This document shows, in pieces, positions 13,087 to 23,629 of a stretch of 64,000 nt of DNA. Position numbers and translations under genes: made by a program. Where the stretch lies: contig NZ_BJFN01000006.1 of NCBI RefSeq assembly GCF_014189855.1, forward strand, positions 1 through 64,000, written 5' to 3'. A model generated the notes under the pieces. That model saw nothing but the letters and a program-made list of their open reading frames with translations. It did no database searches and was not told the DNA's origin. Every line of letters starts with the position of its first letter. The first letter of the stretch is position 1. This stretch comes from Buttiauxella sp. A111. Lineage in GTDB: Bacteria; Pseudomonadota; Gammaproteobacteria; Enterobacterales; Enterobacteriaceae.

Positions 13087-13488
13087 GTGAATTTAAAAAA
13101 ATTATTGGCAGGGGTACTTTGTGTTGCTGCATTGGCGGGATGCTCGGCACTTGACCGTACAGAACCCGTGCGCACACCACGCACGATTATTACCCAACAT
13201 GTGACCACTGAGCAGGTCAAGGATGCGATTATTAATGCCGGGCAAGGGCGTGACTGGGTCATGTCCGTGGTAGGTCCAGGTGTGATTAATGCGACACAAA
13301 ATATTCGTAAGCACAGCGTCACTGTCCGCATTAACTACAGCGAAAGGGATTACTCCATTAATTATGTCAGCAGCGTTAATTTGCTGGCATCAGGCGGTGA
13401 AATACACCGTTCATATAACCATTGGGTGAATAATCTGGATAAAGATATCCAGAAAAAATTAGCGGTGATTGCTGCGACACCTAAGTAG
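13087..13488 (+). CDS. Small putative lipoprotein
   Basis: A 133-residue protein with a lipoprotein signal peptide: basic MNLKK start, hydrophobic core and lipobox LAGC with the acylated Cys at 19. The mature part has no motif I recognise. It is rich in beta-prone stretches such as HSVTVRINYSERDYSINYV. The GTG start has AAAGGG eight bases upstream. It stands alone between yjbB and rluF, roughly where E. coli has pepE. Ser after the Cys suggests outer-membrane sorting rather than retention (no Asp at +2). Function unknown. Confidence 0.8.
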   Translation: MNLKKLLAGVLCVAALAGCSALDRTEPVRTPRTIITQHVTTEQVKDAIINAGQGRDWVMSVVGPGVINATQNIRKHSVTVRINYSERDYSINYVSSVNLLASGGEIHRSYNHWVNNLDKDIQKKLAVIAATPK

Positions 13489-13675
13489 AGCCACAACTCT
13501 GGGCAATGAACGTCGTGTTTGTTGCCCGAACTTTTGACTTTCAGTTCTGACACCTACTGTTCCCCAGCCTCATTTTTTCGCTCTGCGAGATCCCTCGAGA
13601 TAAATAGACAAAGTGCGCGCTGCCTGTTCGCATCGCTCCTCAGGTAGGGTATATTCCAGGTTTTACGGAGGAACC

Positions 13676-14548
13676 ATGCTGCCCAACTCATCAACACGTC
13701 TGAACAAATACATTAGCGAGAGCGGTATCTGCTCCCGCCGTGACGCCGACCGTTACATCGAACAGGGAAATGTTTTTATCAACGGCAAACGCGCCGCGAT
13801 TGGCGATCAGGTATTTGCCGGAGATGTGGTGAAGGTCAACGGCCAGTTAATAGAACCCCGTGATGAAGACGATCTGGTTCTTATCGCGCTAAACAAGCCT
13901 GTGGGTATCGTGAGTACCACCGAAGATGGCGAAAAGGACAACATTGTCGATTTCGTTAACCACAGCAAACGCGTTTTCCCTATTGGGCGTTTAGACAAAG
14001 ATTCCCAGGGGCTGATTTTCCTCACCAACCATGGCGATCTGGTGAATAAAATCCTGCGCGCCGGGAACGACCATGAAAAAGAGTATGTCGTCACGGTCAA
14101 TAAACCGGTCACTGACGAATTTATTCGTGGCATGGGCGCAGGCGTTCCGATGTTGGGAACGGTAACCAAAAAATGCAAAGTGAAGAAAGAAGCGCCGTTC
14201 GTGTTTCGCATCACCCTGGTTCAAGGCCTTAACCGCCAGATTCGCCGTATGTGCGAACACTTTGGTTATGAAGTGACGAAGCTGGAACGTACTCGCATTA
14301 TGAACGTCAGCATGAAAGGGCTGCCGCTGGGTGAATGGCGTGATTTAACTGACGATGAGTTGGTTGAATTGTTTAAGCTGATTGAGAATTCTTCTTCAGA
14401 GGCGAAGCCTGCGAAAAAACCAAAGGCTAAACCCGCCGTTGCAAAAAAACCGGTAAGTGCGGGGCCAAAGAGCAGCGCGAAAACCCCGGCAGAGCTTGCT
14501 TCACGCAAACGCTTTGCCCAGCCAGGGCGTAAAAAGAAAGGGCGCTAG
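13676..14548 (+). CDS. rluF: 23S rRNA pseudouridine synthase RluF
   Basis: Makes pseudouridine at 23S rRNA position 2604 and, to a lesser degree, 2605; the E. coli enzyme also modifies tRNA-Tyr U35. I start at ATG 13676 (GGAGG upstream), giving 290 residues as in E. coli, rather than at the open frame from 13613. An S4 RNA-binding domain (residues 7-65) is followed by the RsuA-type catalytic domain with GRLDKDSQG and the catalytic Asp107. The C-terminal 45 residues are Lys/Ala/Pro rich and basic, ending RKKKGR. The stop lies one base from the convergent yjbD stop. Confidence 0.97.
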   Translation: MLPNSSTRLNKYISESGICSRRDADRYIEQGNVFINGKRAAIGDQVFAGDVVKVNGQLIEPRDEDDLVLIALNKPVGIVSTTEDGEKDNIVDFVNHSKRVFPIGRLDKDSQGLIFLTNHGDLVNKILRAGNDHEKEYVVTVNKPVTDEFIRGMGAGVPMLGTVTKKCKVKKEAPFVFRITLVQGLNRQIRRMCEHFGYEVTKLERTRIMNVSMKGLPLGEWRDLTDDELVELFKLIENSSSEAKPAKKPKAKPAVAKKPVSAGPKSSAKTPAELASRKRFAQPGRKKKGR

Positions 14549-14549
14549 A

Positions 14550-14822
14550 TTAGCGCTTTCCGCGTGAATGGCTGTTGGCAGACCAGGAATAGGTTGCAGA
14601 GGTATCTGGTTTTGCAGCTTTTTGCTTTTTGATCTGGCGAACTTTTTTAGCCGCCTGTTCACGCGCTTCCATTAATTGGTCGATATAGGTTTTTTTAACG
14701 TGGTTGATTTCTGAGTTTGTCAGGGGACGACCATGGGCGATGCGTGCGCGGTCTAGCCGCGTTTTCAGTTCGCGCTGCTCGGCTTCGGTCATATCTTGTT
14801 GTGTCAGTCTTGATGTGGACAT
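14550..14822 (-). CDS. yjbD: DUF3811 family protein YjbD
   Basis: Small highly charged 90-residue protein matching E. coli YjbD (90) along its length, including EQRELKTRLDRARIAHGR and WSAN near the C-terminus. Mostly helical and basic, no signal peptide or membrane segment; function unknown. It converges on rluF with almost no gap, so the 3' ends of the two transcripts must overlap. Confidence 0.9.
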   Translation of the reverse strand: MSTSRLTQQDMTEAEQRELKTRLDRARIAHGRPLTNSEINHVKKTYIDQLMEAREQAAKKVRQIKKQKAAKPDTSATYSWSANSHSRGKR

Positions 14823-14975
14823 TGTTGCGGCCTCTTAAGAAGTGACCTCCAGTGTAAAGCAAACTGCTCGCCGGCTCAGTAAAAATCAGCTTCTGGTCGC
14901 AAAGTTCCCCTAAAATGTTGGTAAAAACGCTGAGTTGTATTGGCAGATTTGCCGATGTTTTGTTGAGTTAAAAGC

Positions 14976-15003
14976 AAAAAGCCCGGTTTCCCGAGCTTTT
15001 TGC
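14976..15003 (-). terminator. Terminator of the BASS transporter gene
   Basis: Stem AAAAAGCcCGG / CCcGAGCTTTTT around a TTT loop, 15 bases after the stop of the minus-strand gene, with T-rich sequence on both flanks. It may work in both directions. Confidence 0.75.
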
Positions 15004-15018
15004 TTAATCAGCGGTAAA

Positions 15019-15966
15019 TCACGCGCGGCGTTTTTTCAAACGCTTGCCTTCGTTTTCATCAATCGGTTTGCCAGACCAGTAACCCGCCAGAATCGAGCCG
15101 GACAGGTTATGCCATACCGAGAACAGTGCGCCAGGCAGTGCCGCTAACGGAGAGAAGTAGATCTTGCCGAGCGTGGCAGCAAGGCCTGAGTTCTGCATAC
15201 CCACTTCGATTGCCAGTGTGCGACAAGTGGACTCATCAAAACCAAACAGCTTCCCGCCCCAATATCCGCTCAGTAACCCAATACCGTTATGCAGAATGAC
15301 CGCAATGATGACCATCAGCCCAACCGATGCGATATGCGAAGCCGAACCGGCCACCACAGCGCTGATAATCGCCAGAATGCAGAGCATCGAAAATGCCGGC
15401 AGATAGGGCTCTACACGCTTTACAAGGCGCGGGAATAGGTGGTGCACAATCAAACCGAGGCCAATTGGAATCACCACGATTTGCAGGATGCTCAGAAGCA
15501 TACCCATCACATCCACTTTGATATCCGCATCGACATACAAACGCGTCAACAATGGCGTGGCAAAAACCCCAACCAGCGTGGAAACAGAAGAAATGGTCAC
15601 CGAGAGTGCCACGTCGCCTTTTGCCAGATAAATCATCACGTTTGACGCCGTACCGCTTGCCACGCTGCCTACCAGCACCATGCCAGCGGAAAGGTCAGGA
15701 GGCATATGGAACAGTTTCGCCAGCACCCAGGCTGCCAGCGGCATGATGAGATAATGCAGAAACGTCCCCGCCGCGACAGGAGCCGGGCGTGATAGCACCC
15801 GTTTAAAGTCATCTATCCGGAGATGCACGCCCATCCCAAACATAATCAGCATCAAAAGGGTGCTAACCCACGGGCCAATGGGGGTGAACGTGCCGGGAGT
15901 ATAATAGGCGAGTACAGACAGCAGTACCGCCCACAGCGGAAACAGCCGGGTGAATACAGCGAGCAT
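15019..15966 (-). CDS. Bile acid:sodium symporter family transporter (PanS-like)
   Basis: A 315-residue inner-membrane protein of the BASS family with about ten hydrophobic helices. The family cores [19 protein letters not shown] (residues 97-115) and [13 protein letters not shown] (near 263) are present. The closest characterised relatives I can think of are PanS proteins of Salmonella, which take up ketopantoate or related pantothenate precursors, so this is a guess at substrate. The C-terminus is short and basic (KRLKKRRA). It lies downstream of lysC on the same strand but behind the lysC terminator. Confidence 0.85.
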   Translation of the reverse strand: MLAVFTRLFPLWAVLLSVLAYYTPGTFTPIGPWVSTLLMLIMFGMGVHLRIDDFKRVLSRPAPVAAGTFLHYLIMPLAAWVLAKLFHMPPDLSAGMVLVGSVASGTASNVMIYLAKGDVALSVTISSVSTLVGVFATPLLTRLYVDADIKVDVMGMLLSILQIVVIPIGLGLIVHHLFPRLVKRVEPYLPAFSMLCILAIISAVVAGSASHIASVGLMVIIAVILHNGIGLLSGYWGGKLFGFDESTCRTLAIEVGMQNSGLAATLGKIYFSPLAALPGALFSVWHNLSGSILAGYWSGKPIDENEGKRLKKRRA

Positions 15967-16000
15967 ATTGAGATCCTTGCAAGTGTTGTGTTGTTTTATG

Positions 16001-16033
16001 GTTATAAAAATGCCGGGATCGAGCCCGGCATTT
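16001..16033 (-). terminator. lysC terminator
   Basis: Stem AAATGCCGGG / CCCGGCATTT, followed on the minus strand by a T-rich tract. It lies 25 bases after the lysC stop. Confidence 0.9.
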
Positions 16034-16058
16034 GGTATTCATTGCATGAGATTAAAAC

Positions 16059-17414
16059 TTATTCAAACAAATTATGATGAAGTTTTTGCACCACTTGTTC
16101 AACGTCATCGCCAGGTACCAGGAAGCACAGGTTATAGCTGGATGCGCCGTAGCAAATCATGCGAATGTTGAATGGTTCGAGTACGCCGAAGACCTCTTTG
16201 CCCACGCCACACGCTTTGGACAGGTTGTTACCGATGATCGCGACCAGGGCGAGGTTTTCTTCCACTTCCACACGGCATAGCGAGGAAAGCTCAGTCAGCA
16301 GTGAGGTAGTCAGCAGGCTTTCATCCGTTGACGTAGAACCCGTGGTATCCAGTGTCAGCGCGATGCTGACTTCGGACGTAGTAATCAAGTCTACGGAAAT
16401 ATTGTGATGCGCCAGAATATTGAACACTTCCGCGAGGAAACCGTGAGCATGCAGCATGCTCAAGCTGTTCAGTGTCACCAGCGTTTGTTTACGACGGACG
16501 GCCAGAGCACGGAATAATGGCGGATTGTCGGTTTGGTTGCAGACCAGCGTTCCGCCTGCTTTTGGATCTTTGCTTGAACCCACAAACACCGGAATATCAC
16601 AACGAACCGCAGGCAGTAATGTCGCCGGGTGCAGGACTTTAGCACCGAATGTCGCCATTTCAGCGGCTTCTTCAAACGCGATTCTGTCGATACGTTTTGC
16701 TGCTGGCACCATGCGCGGGTCGGTGGTGTAAATGCCCGGGACGTCGGTCCAGATATCAACACGGATGGCTTTCAGCGCTTCACCCAACAATGCCGCAGTA
16801 TAGTCGCTGCCGCCACGGCCAAGCGTGGTGGTGCGGCCTTTGGCTTCGCTTCCGATAAAACCTTGAGTGATCACCAGGGATTGCGCCAGACGCGGTTGAA
16901 GCTGCTGGCTTGCCAGCTCTGCTAATGTCGCCACATCAGGCTCAGCACGGCCAAAACGGTCATTGGTGCGCATGATTTTACGGATATCGAACCATTGCGC
17001 ATCGACTTTGCGCTCACGCAGGATCTCGACAAACAGCAGTGTCGACATTAATTCGCCGTGGCTGACCAATTCGTCAGTTAACGCAGCAGACGTCGCCAGA
17101 GATGCCGCTTCAGCAAGCGTGGTGATATTTTCAAGCAGGCGTTCAATTTCTTCGCGGATGATCTGCGGATTCGCCAAACGCTCGACGATGTCATATTGAA
17201 TTTTGCGAATAGCATCGAGCTTAACGAAACGCTGCGTCGCTTCCAGGCCTTGCGCCAGCGCAACCAGTAAATTGGTAATACCCGCAGAAGCGGACAGTAC
17301 CACTACGCGAACGTTTTCATCGGCCAGCACAACATCAGCGCTGCGATTCATTGCGTCGTAATCAGCAACGCTGGTGCCGCCAAATTTGGCGATAACGGTT
17401 TGTGGGTAAGACAT
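16059..17414 (-). CDS. lysC: Lysine-sensitive aspartokinase III LysC
   Basis: Phosphorylates aspartate, the entry to lysine, threonine and methionine synthesis, and is inhibited by lysine. 451 residues (E. coli 449). The kinase domain begins at KFGGTSVAD (residue 10) and includes TLGRGGSDYTAALL and ATFGAKVLHP; two ACT domains follow from about residue 310 and would bind lysine. The start is preceded by ACACGAGG, as in E. coli. The leader carries a lysine riboswitch, so the gene is under both translational and allosteric lysine control. Confidence 0.97.
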   Translation of the reverse strand: MSYPQTVIAKFGGTSVADYDAMNRSADVVLADENVRVVVLSASAGITNLLVALAQGLEATQRFVKLDAIRKIQYDIVERLANPQIIREEIERLLENITTLAEAASLATSAALTDELVSHGELMSTLLFVEILRERKVDAQWFDIRKIMRTNDRFGRAEPDVATLAELASQQLQPRLAQSLVITQGFIGSEAKGRTTTLGRGGSDYTAALLGEALKAIRVDIWTDVPGIYTTDPRMVPAAKRIDRIAFEEAAEMATFGAKVLHPATLLPAVRCDIPVFVGSSKDPKAGGTLVCNQTDNPPLFRALAVRRKQTLVTLNSLSMLHAHGFLAEVFNILAHHNISVDLITTSEVSIALTLDTTGSTSTDESLLTTSLLTELSSLCRVEVEENLALVAIIGNNLSKACGVGKEVFGVLEPFNIRMICYGASSYNLCFLVPGDDVEQVVQKLHHNLFE

Positions 17415-17438
17415 TACAACCTCGTGTCAGGGACCAAT

Positions 17439-17494
17439 CCGTCATTCTTCAGGCCGCATGATTGTAGGATGCGCTCGAATAATTCCGGGGTAAT
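17439..17494. repeat. Degenerate family A mini element in the lysC leader
   Basis: CCGTCATTCTTCAG at the left and CTCGAATAATTCCGGGGTAA at the right resemble the ends of the mini elements at 38408 and 21509, and the middle forms a hairpin (CGCAT / ATGCG). It lies between the riboswitch aptamer and the lysC ribosome-binding site. The match is partial. Confidence 0.5.
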
Positions 17495-17574
17495 AGCAGT
17501 AAATTTTCAGCCTTGGCACAAGGGGGGAGCGGGAAAGGGGCAGACGTAGAAAAGAAAACCTGAACTACGGATAC

Positions 17575-17789
17575 ACCCAGAAGCGCCCCACCTTGTCTAC
17601 CCAGAGTGTGTGCTATCCGGGTATAAGCATCCAACTGCCGAATGCTTCGGTGACAACCCAAGGGATTCAGCCCTTGTAGTCGATAACATACGCTGCCATA
17701 CGCACATTATCTCGGCGCCGCTCCCCCTCCTGTGTCGTCTGCGGATTGGCTCCTCAGACACGATACCTGGGCGACGCGCCTCTTCTGGC
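17575..17789 (-). ncRNA. Lysine riboswitch (L box)
   Basis: Minus-strand leader of lysC. The P1 stem is formed by GCCAGAAGAGGCGCG (17776-17790) and GCGCTTCTGGG (17576-17586). Conserved L-box segments are seen in order: GAGGAGCCA, GGGCTGAATCCCTTGGGTTGTC, then the closing strand. It closely resembles the E. coli lysC riboswitch, which controls translation start and RNase E cleavage. About 160 bases remain between the aptamer and the start codon. Confidence 0.92.
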
Positions 17790-17818
17790 TTACTCACAAG
17801 TGAGCAAGTAGCCGTATA

Positions 17819-17847
17819 GAAATAAAAGGTAACGCGACAGATGTCAA
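17819..17847 (-). promoter_or_regulatory. lysC promoter
   Basis: On the minus strand TTGACA (17847-17842) is followed after 17 bases by TATTTC (17824-17819), placing transcription start about 20 bases before the aptamer. The -35 hexamer contains the TGA stop codon of the upstream antiporter gene. Confidence 0.55.
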
Positions 17848-19649
17848 CGCCTGGAAGATGCAGAGTTTTCATTCTGCACCAGTGCAATCAGGGTGCAGGG
17901 TAAGGTCGGAGGAGTGCGTCCATTTATCGCGGTAGTTTTTCCTTCTTCCAGACGTGAAAATAGTGGCACTACGCCGCGATTTTTCTCCAAATAATCCAGC
18001 CAACCAAAATTTTCATTTAGTCGCGTCGCTTTGATGGTTGCACCTTTGGCCAACTGACTACTCAAACTGCTCCAGGTGACATCTTCAGGAAAAAGTTTTT
18101 CATGACGGCGAAAACGAGCACTTTCGTTGCTGGTTCGACCTTTTAATGCGGAACCTGAGCGGATAGAAAAAACTTTTTCACTGCCGAAAATGTGGCTGAA
18201 ATGATAAACCGCCAGTGCGTTTTGATGGCGATTGGGCGAAAGTGCCAGCACTTGTGCAATATTGCTTAAATCGAGGTAGTTTTCTGCATGTTCAGACCAG
18301 GCGTTACCGTAATAGGCCGGTAATCCCTCCATGCGCGCCAGACGATAATATTCCCAACTGTTATCGGTGAGCAGCACCGGTACATTTTGTTTTACCAGCG
18401 CATGAGCCAGCGTACGCGCCACCGTGTTAGCGCCAATAATGAGTACGCCGCGGGGCTTGCGCTGTTGCACCCCCAACCACCGGGCAAGCGGGCCACTGGT
18501 CAGGCTTTGCAGGACGACAGTACCAATGATGATGGCAAACACCACACTCACCAGTTTATCCGCACCTTCGTAGCCATTTTTTTGCAATGTCAGGGCGAAC
18601 AATGAACTGACCGCCGCAGCGACAATACCGCGTGGAGAAATCCAGCTCAGCAGCAATTTGTCCCGCCAGGTTAGCGTCGAACCGAAGGTTGAAATCGCAA
18701 TGCATAACGGACGGGCGACGAACTGAATCACCAGCAGCAACGCTATCAGCGGCCAGCCCATCGCAATCACGCCATAGATATCTAATCGCGCAGCCAGAAT
18801 AATAAATAGCGCCGAGATAAGAATAGCGGAGAGCTCCTCTTTGAAAGCGACGATATCGCTGACGTCAACATCGCGCATATTCGCCAGCCAAATACCCAGA
18901 ACCGTCACTGCCAACAACCCAGACTCATCGGCCAGCGAGTTAGAGAGGCCGAATGTCAGTAATACCACCGCCAGCACCGCAAAGTTTTGCAGATAGCCCG
19001 GAAACCAAACGCGCTTTAACGCTGTCCCAAGCAGCCAGCCAAACAGCCCGCCGCAGGCTAAGCCGACCACGACGGTTTGCGCGAAGGTTATCAGCAGGTG
19101 CAAATTCGAGCCCGCGTCATGGCGCAGGGTAATAAATTCGAATACCAACAGGGTGAAAATCGCGCCTACCGGGTCGATGACAATCCCTTCCCAGCGCAAT
19201 ACCTGATTAATCGCCGCATTGGGACGTACCACGCGCATAAGTGGGGCGATAACGGTCGGGCCGGTAACAACCGTCACTGCGCCCACTAATGCCGCCAGCG
19301 CAGGATCTAAACCCAGAAGACCCCAACAGGCGAGGCTGATGACGGCAAAGGTCGCCAACATGCCGATACTGACCAGGTTACGCACAACCCCACCCAGCCC
19401 ACGAATCTCATCAATACGCAGCGTCAACGCGCCTTCGAACAAGATAATGGCAACCGATAAGGAAACAATCGGAAAGAGCAGCTCGCCAAACAGAAGGTCG
19501 GGATTGAGCACATGGGTAAACGGGCCAAGAATCAAGCCGAATAACAACAAAGGCAAAATGGCTGGAAGCCGAATCGCCCACGCCAGCCATTGCGCGGCCA
19601 GTGAGCTGATGGTGATAATCACCAATAAAATGGGAACGGATAGTTCCAT
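17844..19649 (-). CDS. CPA1-family Na+/H+ antiporter with C-terminal RCK-like domain
   Basis: A 601-residue protein. Residues 1 to about 395 form a monovalent cation:proton antiporter-1 membrane domain with about 12 helices, including the exchange-site region SLSVAIILFEGAL and SWISPRGIVAAAV. From about residue 402 a Rossmann-like NAD-binding domain begins (VLIIGANTVARTLAHAL), as in TrkA-N/RCK regulatory domains. It would exchange Na+ or K+ for H+ and may respond to a nucleotide. It diverges from pgi and ends on the lysC -35 element. It differs from YjcE at the end of the window and is not in this place in E. coli K-12. Confidence 0.88.
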   Translation of the reverse strand: MELSVPILLVIITISSLAAQWLAWAIRLPAILPLLLFGLILGPFTHVLNPDLLFGELLFPIVSLSVAIILFEGALTLRIDEIRGLGGVVRNLVSIGMLATFAVISLACWGLLGLDPALAALVGAVTVVTGPTVIAPLMRVVRPNAAINQVLRWEGIVIDPVGAIFTLLVFEFITLRHDAGSNLHLLITFAQTVVVGLACGGLFGWLLGTALKRVWFPGYLQNFAVLAVVLLTFGLSNSLADESGLLAVTVLGIWLANMRDVDVSDIVAFKEELSAILISALFIILAARLDIYGVIAMGWPLIALLLVIQFVARPLCIAISTFGSTLTWRDKLLLSWISPRGIVAAAVSSLFALTLQKNGYEGADKLVSVVFAIIIGTVVLQSLTSGPLARWLGVQQRKPRGVLIIGANTVARTLAHALVKQNVPVLLTDNSWEYYRLARMEGLPAYYGNAWSEHAENYLDLSNIAQVLALSPNRHQNALAVYHFSHIFGSEKVFSIRSGSALKGRTSNESARFRRHEKLFPEDVTWSSLSSQLAKGATIKATRLNENFGWLDYLEKNRGVVPLFSRLEEGKTTAINGRTPPTLPCTLIALVQNENSASSRR

Positions 19650-19823
19650 AAACTTTTACCTTACCGGGTTTACGAGGCCATACTGTTTTTCTCAGTGTAG
19701 ACGGGCTCTCCATGGGCGGAAAACGGCCCGACGATTTATTCGCTGGCACATAATCTGAAACGGTATTCCCTGAGCAAGGGGAGAAAAATCATCACAAATC
19801 CCGTTTTGTGGATATACAATTGA

Positions 19824-21508
<1,685 letters not shown>

Positions 21509-21509
<1 letters not shown>

Positions 21510-21567
21510 TACCGGTCATACTTCAAGTTGTGGTGGTGTTGGCTGCAACTCGAATTATTTAGGGTAT
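21509..21567. repeat. Family A mini element after pgi
   Basis: ATACCGGTCATACTTCAAG at the left and CTCGAATTATTTAGGGTAT at the right form the inverted ends, with TGTTGGCTGCAA inside. About 59 bases. Its first base is the last base of the pgi stop codon. It lacks the central hairpin of the full-length copies. Confidence 0.88.
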
Positions 21568-21584
21568 AGGAATCGTAGTTAAAT

Positions 21585-21609
21585 ATAAGCCGACATTATG
21601 TCGGCTTAT
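21585..21609 (+). terminator. Possible pgi terminator hairpin
   Basis: Perfect 11-bp stem ATAAGCCGACA / TGTCGGCTTAT with loop TTA, 75 bases after pgi. Only a short T-poor sequence follows, so termination may be weak or Rho-assisted. Confidence 0.6.
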
Positions 21610-21624
21610 TCATGTAGGACATTA

Positions 21625-21883
21625 TAAGATTAATCCCCTTGCTGAATAACATCCCCGATACACCTCCGTGAGGTTAATCCTAAAAATGAATATACGCTGA
21701 TGATGCAGCGGGATTATTTTCGGATTAATTGGATGTCTATATCACCTGAATGTATTTTAATTTATTGTTTTTAATGAATTAAATTTAAATTAAGTAAGCC
21801 TGAATATATTCTATTTCCCTTTTTCTTAAAGCGTCTTTCATATTTTCCCTTTCGGCCTGTCATTATTCCTTGTTGTGTATACT
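21625..21883 (+). promoter_or_regulatory. yjbE upstream region with Rcs-box-like sites
   Basis: The remaining 330 bases before yjbE are AT rich and hold no gene. TAAGATTAATCCCC (21625-21638) and TGAGGTTAATCCTA (21669-21682) each match about 10 of 14 positions of the RcsAB box TAAGAATATTCCTA. TATACT at 21878-21883 is a candidate -10 placed 60 bases before the start codon; its -35 is weak. E. coli yjbEFGH is known to respond to the Rcs phosphorelay. Confidence 0.4.
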
Positions 21884-21942
21884 CCAAAACGCCTGAAATT
21901 CTTTTGGGCACATCTCCATTCATTCAATGAAGGGAAATTGTT

Positions 21943-22188
21943 ATGAAGAAAGTTCTTTATGGCGCTTTGGCCATATTCACGCTGGCAGCGTCAGGTGTTT
22001 CGATTGCAGATCCGATATCAGTGGGTGAAGCAGCCGGCGCACAAGCGACTTCTGTGTCCGCAGGCAGTTCTACTGCGACCAGCGCCAGCACTGTCGGGTC
22101 GGCAGTGGGTGTCGCACTTGCTGCAACCGGTGGTGGCGACGGTTCCAACACTGGAACGACAACCACGACGACGACCAGCACCCGGTAA
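21943..22188 (+). CDS. yjbE: YjbE, small secreted Thr/Ser/Gly-rich protein
   Basis: An 81-residue precursor with a signal peptide (about residues 1-22, ending SIADP). The mature part is low complexity: Ala/Ser/Thr/Gly rich, closing with a run of Thr residues. It matches E. coli YjbE (80). First gene of yjbEFGH, which in E. coli affects production of an extracellular polysaccharide. GAAGGG lies just upstream. A hairpin after the stop probably makes yjbE more abundant than the genes that follow. Confidence 0.92.
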   Translation: MKKVLYGALAIFTLAASGVSIADPISVGEAAGAQATSVSAGSSTATSASTVGSAVGVALAATGGGDGSNTGTTTTTTTSTR

Positions 22189-22209
22189 TTTCAAGGGTGA
22201 TTTAATCCT

Positions 22210-22229
22210 AACCACACTTCGGTGTGGTT
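22210..22229 (+). terminator. yjbE-yjbF hairpin, likely partial terminator
   Basis: AACCACAC-TTCG-GTGTGGTT, a perfect 8-bp stem with a stable UUCG loop followed by ATTTATT. It lies 21 bases after yjbE and 25 before yjbF, as expected for a partial terminator or mRNA stabiliser inside the operon. Confidence 0.75.
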
Positions 22230-22253
22230 ATTTATTGATCTTAGGGAAACCTT

Positions 22254-22892
22254 GTGCAGCGACTCGCAATCCTTCTTGTCTGCTTATTACTTCAGGCTTG
22301 TTCTGACTCCACCAAAGGCCTTGGCACGTCGCTTTGGCACAGCATTGTTGGTGATGACGGTATTCAGCTCACTCATGACGAGATCCAGAATATACGCTAC
22401 GCCAGCCAGTACATGCGCATTAATCACGGCCCGCAAATATTTGTGGTGTTGGCCTATGACGAAAATGGCCAGCAAAAGTGGGTCACTCAGGACCGGGCGA
22501 TGATCGTCACGGAAAATGGACGCATCGTAAAAACCACAGGTCTTGGCGACAACCTCCAGCAAGTGACAAACCTGGCAAGCGACCCGCTGGCAAAAGTGAA
22601 CCAGATTGTGGACGGCACCCGTTGGACACGGCAAATGGCCTGGACCGAACACCAGCAGGTGCGCATGGCGACTGCGCATTCAACCTTCACCTGGGAAGGC
22701 ACCGACACGCTGAAAGTGGCTATCAGCACCACGCCTGTTCGCGTCCTCGATGAAGAAGTGACGGCCTCGGGTAAAACCTGGCATAACCGTTTCTGGATAG
22801 ACAGCGAAGGGCAGGTGCGCCAGTCAACACAATATCTTGGCCCCGATTATTGGCCTGTCACTACGATCCTGTTGAAGGCGGCAAAACAATGA
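22254..22892 (+). CDS. yjbF: YjbF outer-membrane lipoprotein (GfcB family)
   Basis: 212 residues, as in E. coli YjbF. Signal peptide with lipobox LLQAC, acylated Cys at 16. GfcB/YmcC-family beta-rich protein, related to the group 4 capsule gene product GfcB. GTG start. Its stop overlaps the yjbG start (ATGA), so translation is coupled. Presumed part of the envelope machinery for the yjb polysaccharide. Confidence 0.93.
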   Translation: MQRLAILLVCLLLQACSDSTKGLGTSLWHSIVGDDGIQLTHDEIQNIRYASQYMRINHGPQIFVVLAYDENGQQKWVTQDRAMIVTENGRIVKTTGLGDNLQQVTNLASDPLAKVNQIVDGTRWTRQMAWTEHQQVRMATAHSTFTWEGTDTLKVAISTTPVRVLDEEVTASGKTWHNRFWIDSEGQVRQSTQYLGPDYWPVTTILLKAAKQ

Positions 22893-23629
22893 AAATAAAA
22901 GCTTCACTTTGGTGGGCCGCACTTTGCTTATCCGGCCTGGCCAGTAGTGCTGCCACCTACGCCGCAGGTACGGTCACTGTTTATCCTGGCAATCAGCAAC
23001 TCACCCACGTCGAACGCCTGGCAGATTTAGTCTCCCAACCTTCAGTTGCTCACACATGGTGGCCAGGTGCTGTCATCAGCGAGCGGCAAGCAACGGCGAT
23101 TGCAGAACAACAACATCAAAAGTTACTGGCCGCACTGAGCGAATTATCAGCACAGGAAAACGGTGATGATGCTGCCGCAATCAATGGGTTGCGCCAGCAG
23201 ATGCAGGCTATTCACGTCACCGGACGGCAGTTTGTTGACCTCGATCCCGACTGGGTTCGCGTCCATCCTCGCGCCAATGTTCCCTTGCATGGTGAATACA
23301 GCCTGTGGGCAGGGCCGCAGCCTTCCACGGTCACTGTCATGGGGTTGGTGAGCACGCCGGGCGCGAGGCCGTTTGTTGCGGGGCGCAGTGCGGATGAATA
23401 TCTGGAGGGCATCGACAAACTCAGTGGCGCCGATCGCAGCTATGCATGGGTGATTTATCCGGACGGGAAAACACAAAAAGCGCCGGTGGCGTACTGGAAT
23501 AACCGCCATGTCGAACTCACACCGGGAAGCATCCTGTTTGTTGGTTTTAAGGACCGACTTTTTAATTCTGATTTCAACGCTATGAATCAGCAAATCCTTA
23601 ACTCTCTGACTCATCGGAGACCGGATTGA
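22889..23629 (+). CDS. yjbG: YjbG periplasmic capsule-type protein (GfcC family)
   Basis: 246 residues starting at ATG 22889, which overlaps the yjbF stop. Signal peptide of about 25 residues (to TYAAG). Central and C-terminal parts are GfcC-like ([33 protein letters not shown]) and end with a helix. The frame is open upstream to 22850, but that region is yjbF coding. The stop overlaps the yjbH start by one base (TGATG). Confidence 0.93.
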   Translation: MKIKASLWWAALCLSGLASSAATYAAGTVTVYPGNQQLTHVERLADLVSQPSVAHTWWPGAVISERQATAIAEQQHQKLLAALSELSAQENGDDAAAINGLRQQMQAIHVTGRQFVDLDPDWVRVHPRANVPLHGEYSLWAGPQPSTVTVMGLVSTPGARPFVAGRSADEYLEGIDKLSGADRSYAWVIYPDGKTQKAPVAYWNNRHVELTPGSILFVGFKDRLFNSDFNAMNQQILNSLTHRRPD

